DNA of 64,000 bases from Knoxdaviesia capensis. Its lineage: Eukaryota; Ascomycota; Sordariomycetes; Microascales; Gondwanamycetaceae. Positions 61,005 to 64,000 of this stretch are shown here, piece after piece; positions within the stretch are counted from its first letter, which is position 1; each line of letters starts with the position of its first letter. The translations under genes were made by a program, and so were the position numbers. A model generated the notes under the pieces. It searched no databases, was not told the DNA's origin, and was given only the letters and a program-made list of their open reading frames with translations. The stretch lies in the NCBI GenBank assembly GCA_001510575.1, contig LNGK01000006.1, positions 1,421,565 to 1,485,564 on the forward strand. The letters are read 5' to 3'.

Positions 61005-63669
61005 GGCGGTGGCGACTATAGGGGGAGACCTATGAGGGTTGCAGCTTTTAGGTCGAGGTATGATGGTCTGTCTATGAGATCGTCCTGGTGGTGGGGAGCT
61101 ATGAAGGTATTGAAGGGAAAGAAAGGCTTTCATGGCATCATCGATTCAGCATGTCAATCACAGCGTTTATTGGGCCCTACTTCGGAGCGGCAAAAAAAAA
61201 CAGCACTAGGTGACTCAGCTATATAAGAGGCAATATGTTACTGGTTGAGTGACTCAAGCCCCCCCCCCCATCACGCACCCCGCTGTTCAATTTCTTGGTT
61301 GGACCAGGTGAGGTAGGACTCTGCATTAATGATATCCGATATGTCTAACTTTAGCATGGGCCAACGTAGCTTCATACACGATGCCGTTGAGTGGGAGCTC
61401 TCAGTTGATCCGGTGGAAACCAAACCCCAACCCTAATCGACATCCCAACGATCTGCATACTGTAGACACAAGGCTAGAGGCCCAGAGCTAATTCCCCGGT
61501 CACACCTAGGGGAACATGCGGTTCCATGGAAGACCTCTGTATATATAGTATATATATAGGGGGGGGTTTTTTTTTGAAAAAAAAAAAAAAAAACTTCTAG
61601 AGAGGGGATTGTCTCCCCAACCGGGTAATTCGCCCTTCACAGAATCAGTGAAACTTGAAGCTATTGATTGGTGTGGCATGCTGATAGTTTTGGGTTACTC
61701 AAACATGCCTTCACCATATCAGATCACTATCGTGACAAGAATTTTGGATAAATTTGTTCTTTCAGAGTACCTATGTACTGTATAGGTGTCGTGTATACAC
61801 AGTACTGTAGTGACAGTACGTGGCAGTGGAATTGCATCTCAATACCATCCTTGAATGGAGACAGCCCAACTCAACGGTGTTAATTTTCCCATTTTGCTTT
61901 TCCTTTTTGTCGCTTCCAGCCTCTCTCCCCCGTCAATGCAAGTATGAAACGACGACAGATTGCCCAATCACAGCAAACCTGACCCTAGAGAGAAGGTGAC
62001 CATTCAGCAAATAACGCCATAACATGGCAAGGAAATCATCACCAGAGCTTGGGCAATCCCCTGACGTGGGAGGTCGGTCCACAAAAAAGGAGCCAGGAAC
62101 ACAAAAATTAGCTCTCAGGTGGAGAGGGAATTAAGTATGGTATTAATCAAGTGGACGGATGGATCCCGAAGTGGGCTTTTTTTCTTCGTTTCCACTCCCT
62201 CCTGGGAAAAGAGTTGGGATGTCAAGCTACTAAAAAGGCATGCTTATCATGGCTATACGGGGAATCTGCAACCCAACACACCGCCATCAGCAGATAGTTA
62301 AGCGCAGACCTCCTGAATATCTGTGTATACTGAACATATCTCCCCTGCTTCCACTGCCAGATCAGACTTACGATGATCACTATAAGCTGCGTCCCCCTAT
62401 TATTTATTTAGGTGTGAGACTTGACAACATTCATGGCGTGAGTCTGACTGCTGCTCTGTGTGAGGAGATGATGCGGAATAACCGATACTATATATGTCCT
62501 GCCACAGTTCACCACGTTGTGCTAATACATTGTACGTATGGACAGTACATGTTCACATGTACTGTACATGAGACATACATAGAGATTGTGATACTAAATA
62601 TCAACAGATGCAGTCTTGTCACAGCGCCTTGGGGGGTTTTTTTTTTTTTTTTTTACACAGTGCTACGGTAGGTAACAGGTGGTCAGTACCGAGATTAACG
62701 AACAGGGTTCCGCAACTCAGTTTACCAGTGCTAGACAAAGTCAGAGAGGTTCAGTTTGTACTTAAAAGTTTCTTCAACACTGCATACGAATTATGTTTAC
62801 AGTATCACATACTGTACAGGTCTCGAATTGAAGATCCAAGCTGTCTGATATGGATACTCCTCCATACAAACTTCTTCTGACAAAAAACAGGATACCGGGG
62901 GGTTTTATTTTATATTTTATATTTTATTTTATCTACCCTCTAATAATGCCTAATCGAACTGCTCTCTGTGGCCGCCATCTCGGTCTCAACTCAGATGAAG
63001 AACAGAAAACAGGAGAGAATGTTCGTGGGTGATTATAGCTGGCGTTTTAAGGAGCATGGCCACCTACTAAGTAACCTTCCGAAACCTTGAGTTGCCCGGA
63101 CCCCCTAAACCAGAGCTTACCAAATCTTATGGTGCATTTACTGTATACGCATATGTGCCTGGCCGGCTTCATTGCTAGACGGATATATGGACATATATAT
63201 GGGGGATTTTTTTGGCTCTTTTTTTCGCTGTCCTCAACCCCGAACGCGCCCCTGGACCTTCATGTTCTGTTTTTCTTATTTTTTTCCCCCTTCCATCAAC
63301 GTTGTTCAACATCTAAAATCCAACAACACGACACGGAATGATTCAGTCCGCTTCATTGGACTTCATGCTCAGCCATAATTCAGCCACACCATCTTCAGGC
63401 TCTTGAGCTTCATGAATGTTTAACATTTTTCTTCTCCCTCTTTTGTTGACTTGGTTCTCCTAGCTGGAACTTTCTCTTTCAGCCTTCATATTCTGAATAT
63501 AATCCGCCTCGCTAATTCCTAGTACATACGCGTCGACCACCTCCTGATCCGCCATCTTTTTCTGCCTCTCTTCGTCTCTCCTACCTTCTCCTTTTTCCTC
63601 ACCCCTCTCAACCTGGTGAACCGACGTGATCAATTTTGAATCTCCCCCTCCCCCATTCATCTTCGAAAG
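61005..63669. other. Long divergent intergenic region (phosphoserine aminotransferase / myosin V)
   Basis: No gene called. It holds homopolymer junctions (G8-T9-G-A17 at 61559-61593, G6-T18 at 62631-62654, G6 then TTTTA repeats at 62897-62933), a C11 run at about 61259-61269, and a cluster of ACAGTAC/GTACTGT words including a perfect 11 bp inverted repeat at 62542-62565. A minus-strand open frame at 63460-63660 lies in the myosin leader and is not supported. Confidence 0.55.
62542..62565. repeat. Perfect 11 bp inverted repeat (ACAGTACATGT)
   Basis: ACAGTACATGT and its exact reverse complement are separated by two bases. Related palindromes lie nearby (CAGTACTG at 61800, GTGTATACAC at 61791, CTGTACAG at 62812). 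Confidence 0.8.
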
Positions 63670-64000
63670 ATGACCGAGAGTTACGAAGTTGGTACCCGGG
63701 CATGGCAGCCTGATGCCACCGAGGGATGGATAGCTTCAGAACTCACTTCGAAGACTGTGAATGGCAGCAATGTTAATCTGGTCTTCAAGCTGGAAAATGG
63801 AGAGGTAAGATAGTCTGGCCTTTTTACATACTCGATTGCGATCATCTTCATACTTTCCTAGCCGCGATGTCTATTGAGATATTTGCTCTTCGGACGTCAA
63901 TGCTCTCGTTCTCCCCCTATTTCCCTTCTATTGCATATTCTTCCAAACTAACCATGCATCGTGTACAAACATCCACAGACAAAAACAGTCACAGTCTCGC
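63670..64000 (+). CDS. Class V myosin heavy chain, N terminus (runs off window)
   Basis: Exon 1 63670-63804 encodes MTESYEVGTRAWQPDATEGW and 25 further residues; the intron 63805-63978 (GTAAGA...CACAG, phase 0) leads to an exon beginning TKTVTVS that continues past the end. The YEVGTRAWQPDATEGWIASEL pattern is the SH3-like N-terminal subdomain of fungal class V myosins (Myo2/MyoE). Such motors carry secretory vesicles along actin to the hyphal tip. Motor, IQ and cargo-binding domains are outside the window, so class V rests on this N-terminal block only. Confidence 0.85.

Noticed and set aside
63460..63660. 66-residue minus-strand frame before the myosin gene
   Set aside because: Lies in the pyrimidine-rich leader of the myosin gene; charged low-complexity product, no partner exon found.

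Overview
The window is nuclear DNA of a filamentous ascomycete (Pezizomycotina). Evidence: short 50-240 bp GT-AG introns with CTAAC/CTGAC branch sites, long C/T-rich leaders, protein families typical of moulds, and a retrotransposon carrying an extreme CpA-to-TpA mutation signature of repeat-induced point mutation (RIP). A calcineurin A with a Ser/Pro-rich linker and the overall gene complement fit Eurotiomycetes (Aspergillus/Penicillium relatives); the order is inferred, not proven.

Layout. 1-0.76 kb: 3' end of DUG3 (glutathione degradation). 1.7-3.2 kb (-): Cys-rich orphan protein with an acidic tail. 4.2-5.1 kb (-): cystinosin-type ERS1. 7.4-8.7 kb (-): AIM6-type phosphodiesterase-fold protein. 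11.4-12.4 kb (+): basic CCDC137-like nucleolar-type protein. 13.4-19.8 kb (+): very large TFIIIC B-block subunit (TFC3). 20.5-22.5 kb (-): calcineurin catalytic subunit. 23.2-28.9 kb: a full-length Ty1/copia element on the minus strand. 30.1-32.1 kb (-): nine-exon trimethyllysine dioxygenase (carnitine synthesis). 33.1-35.2 kb (-): membrane PhoD-like phosphatase. 36.6-37.4 kb (+): p24 cargo receptor. 38.0-39.9 kb (+): PRP45/SNW splicing factor. 41.5-45.6 kb (+): vacuolar cation-chloride cotransporter VHC1. 46.1-46.9 kb (+): orphan protein. 47.2-48.3 kb (-): tail-anchored UBE2J-type E2. 49.2-49.6 kb (+): tiny complex I subunit. 50.2-55.5 kb (-): 17-exon P5B ATPase YPK9. 57.0-58.7 kb (+): NAP1. 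59.6-61.0 kb (-): phosphoserine aminotransferase. 63.7 kb to the end (+): N terminus of a class V myosin.

Most genes are unrelated housekeeping functions, as expected for a fungal chromosome arm; there is no operon or biosynthetic cluster. A loose theme is the endomembrane and vacuole system (ERS1, VHC1, YPK9, p24 receptor, UBE2J E2, myosin V). All gene models were assembled by hand from splice signals and reading-frame continuity; the totals close in frame for every complete gene.

The most informative feature is the copia element. It has 145 bp LTRs, a 5 bp target duplication, and one ancestral polyprotein frame of about 1,540 codons. That frame still runs without net indels through zinc knuckle, integrase, reverse transcriptase and RNase H landmarks, yet RIP-type transitions have destroyed it. 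All four zinc-knuckle ligands have become tyrosine, and the mutated block stops short of both element ends. No CRISPR array, rRNA gene or convincing tRNA gene was found.
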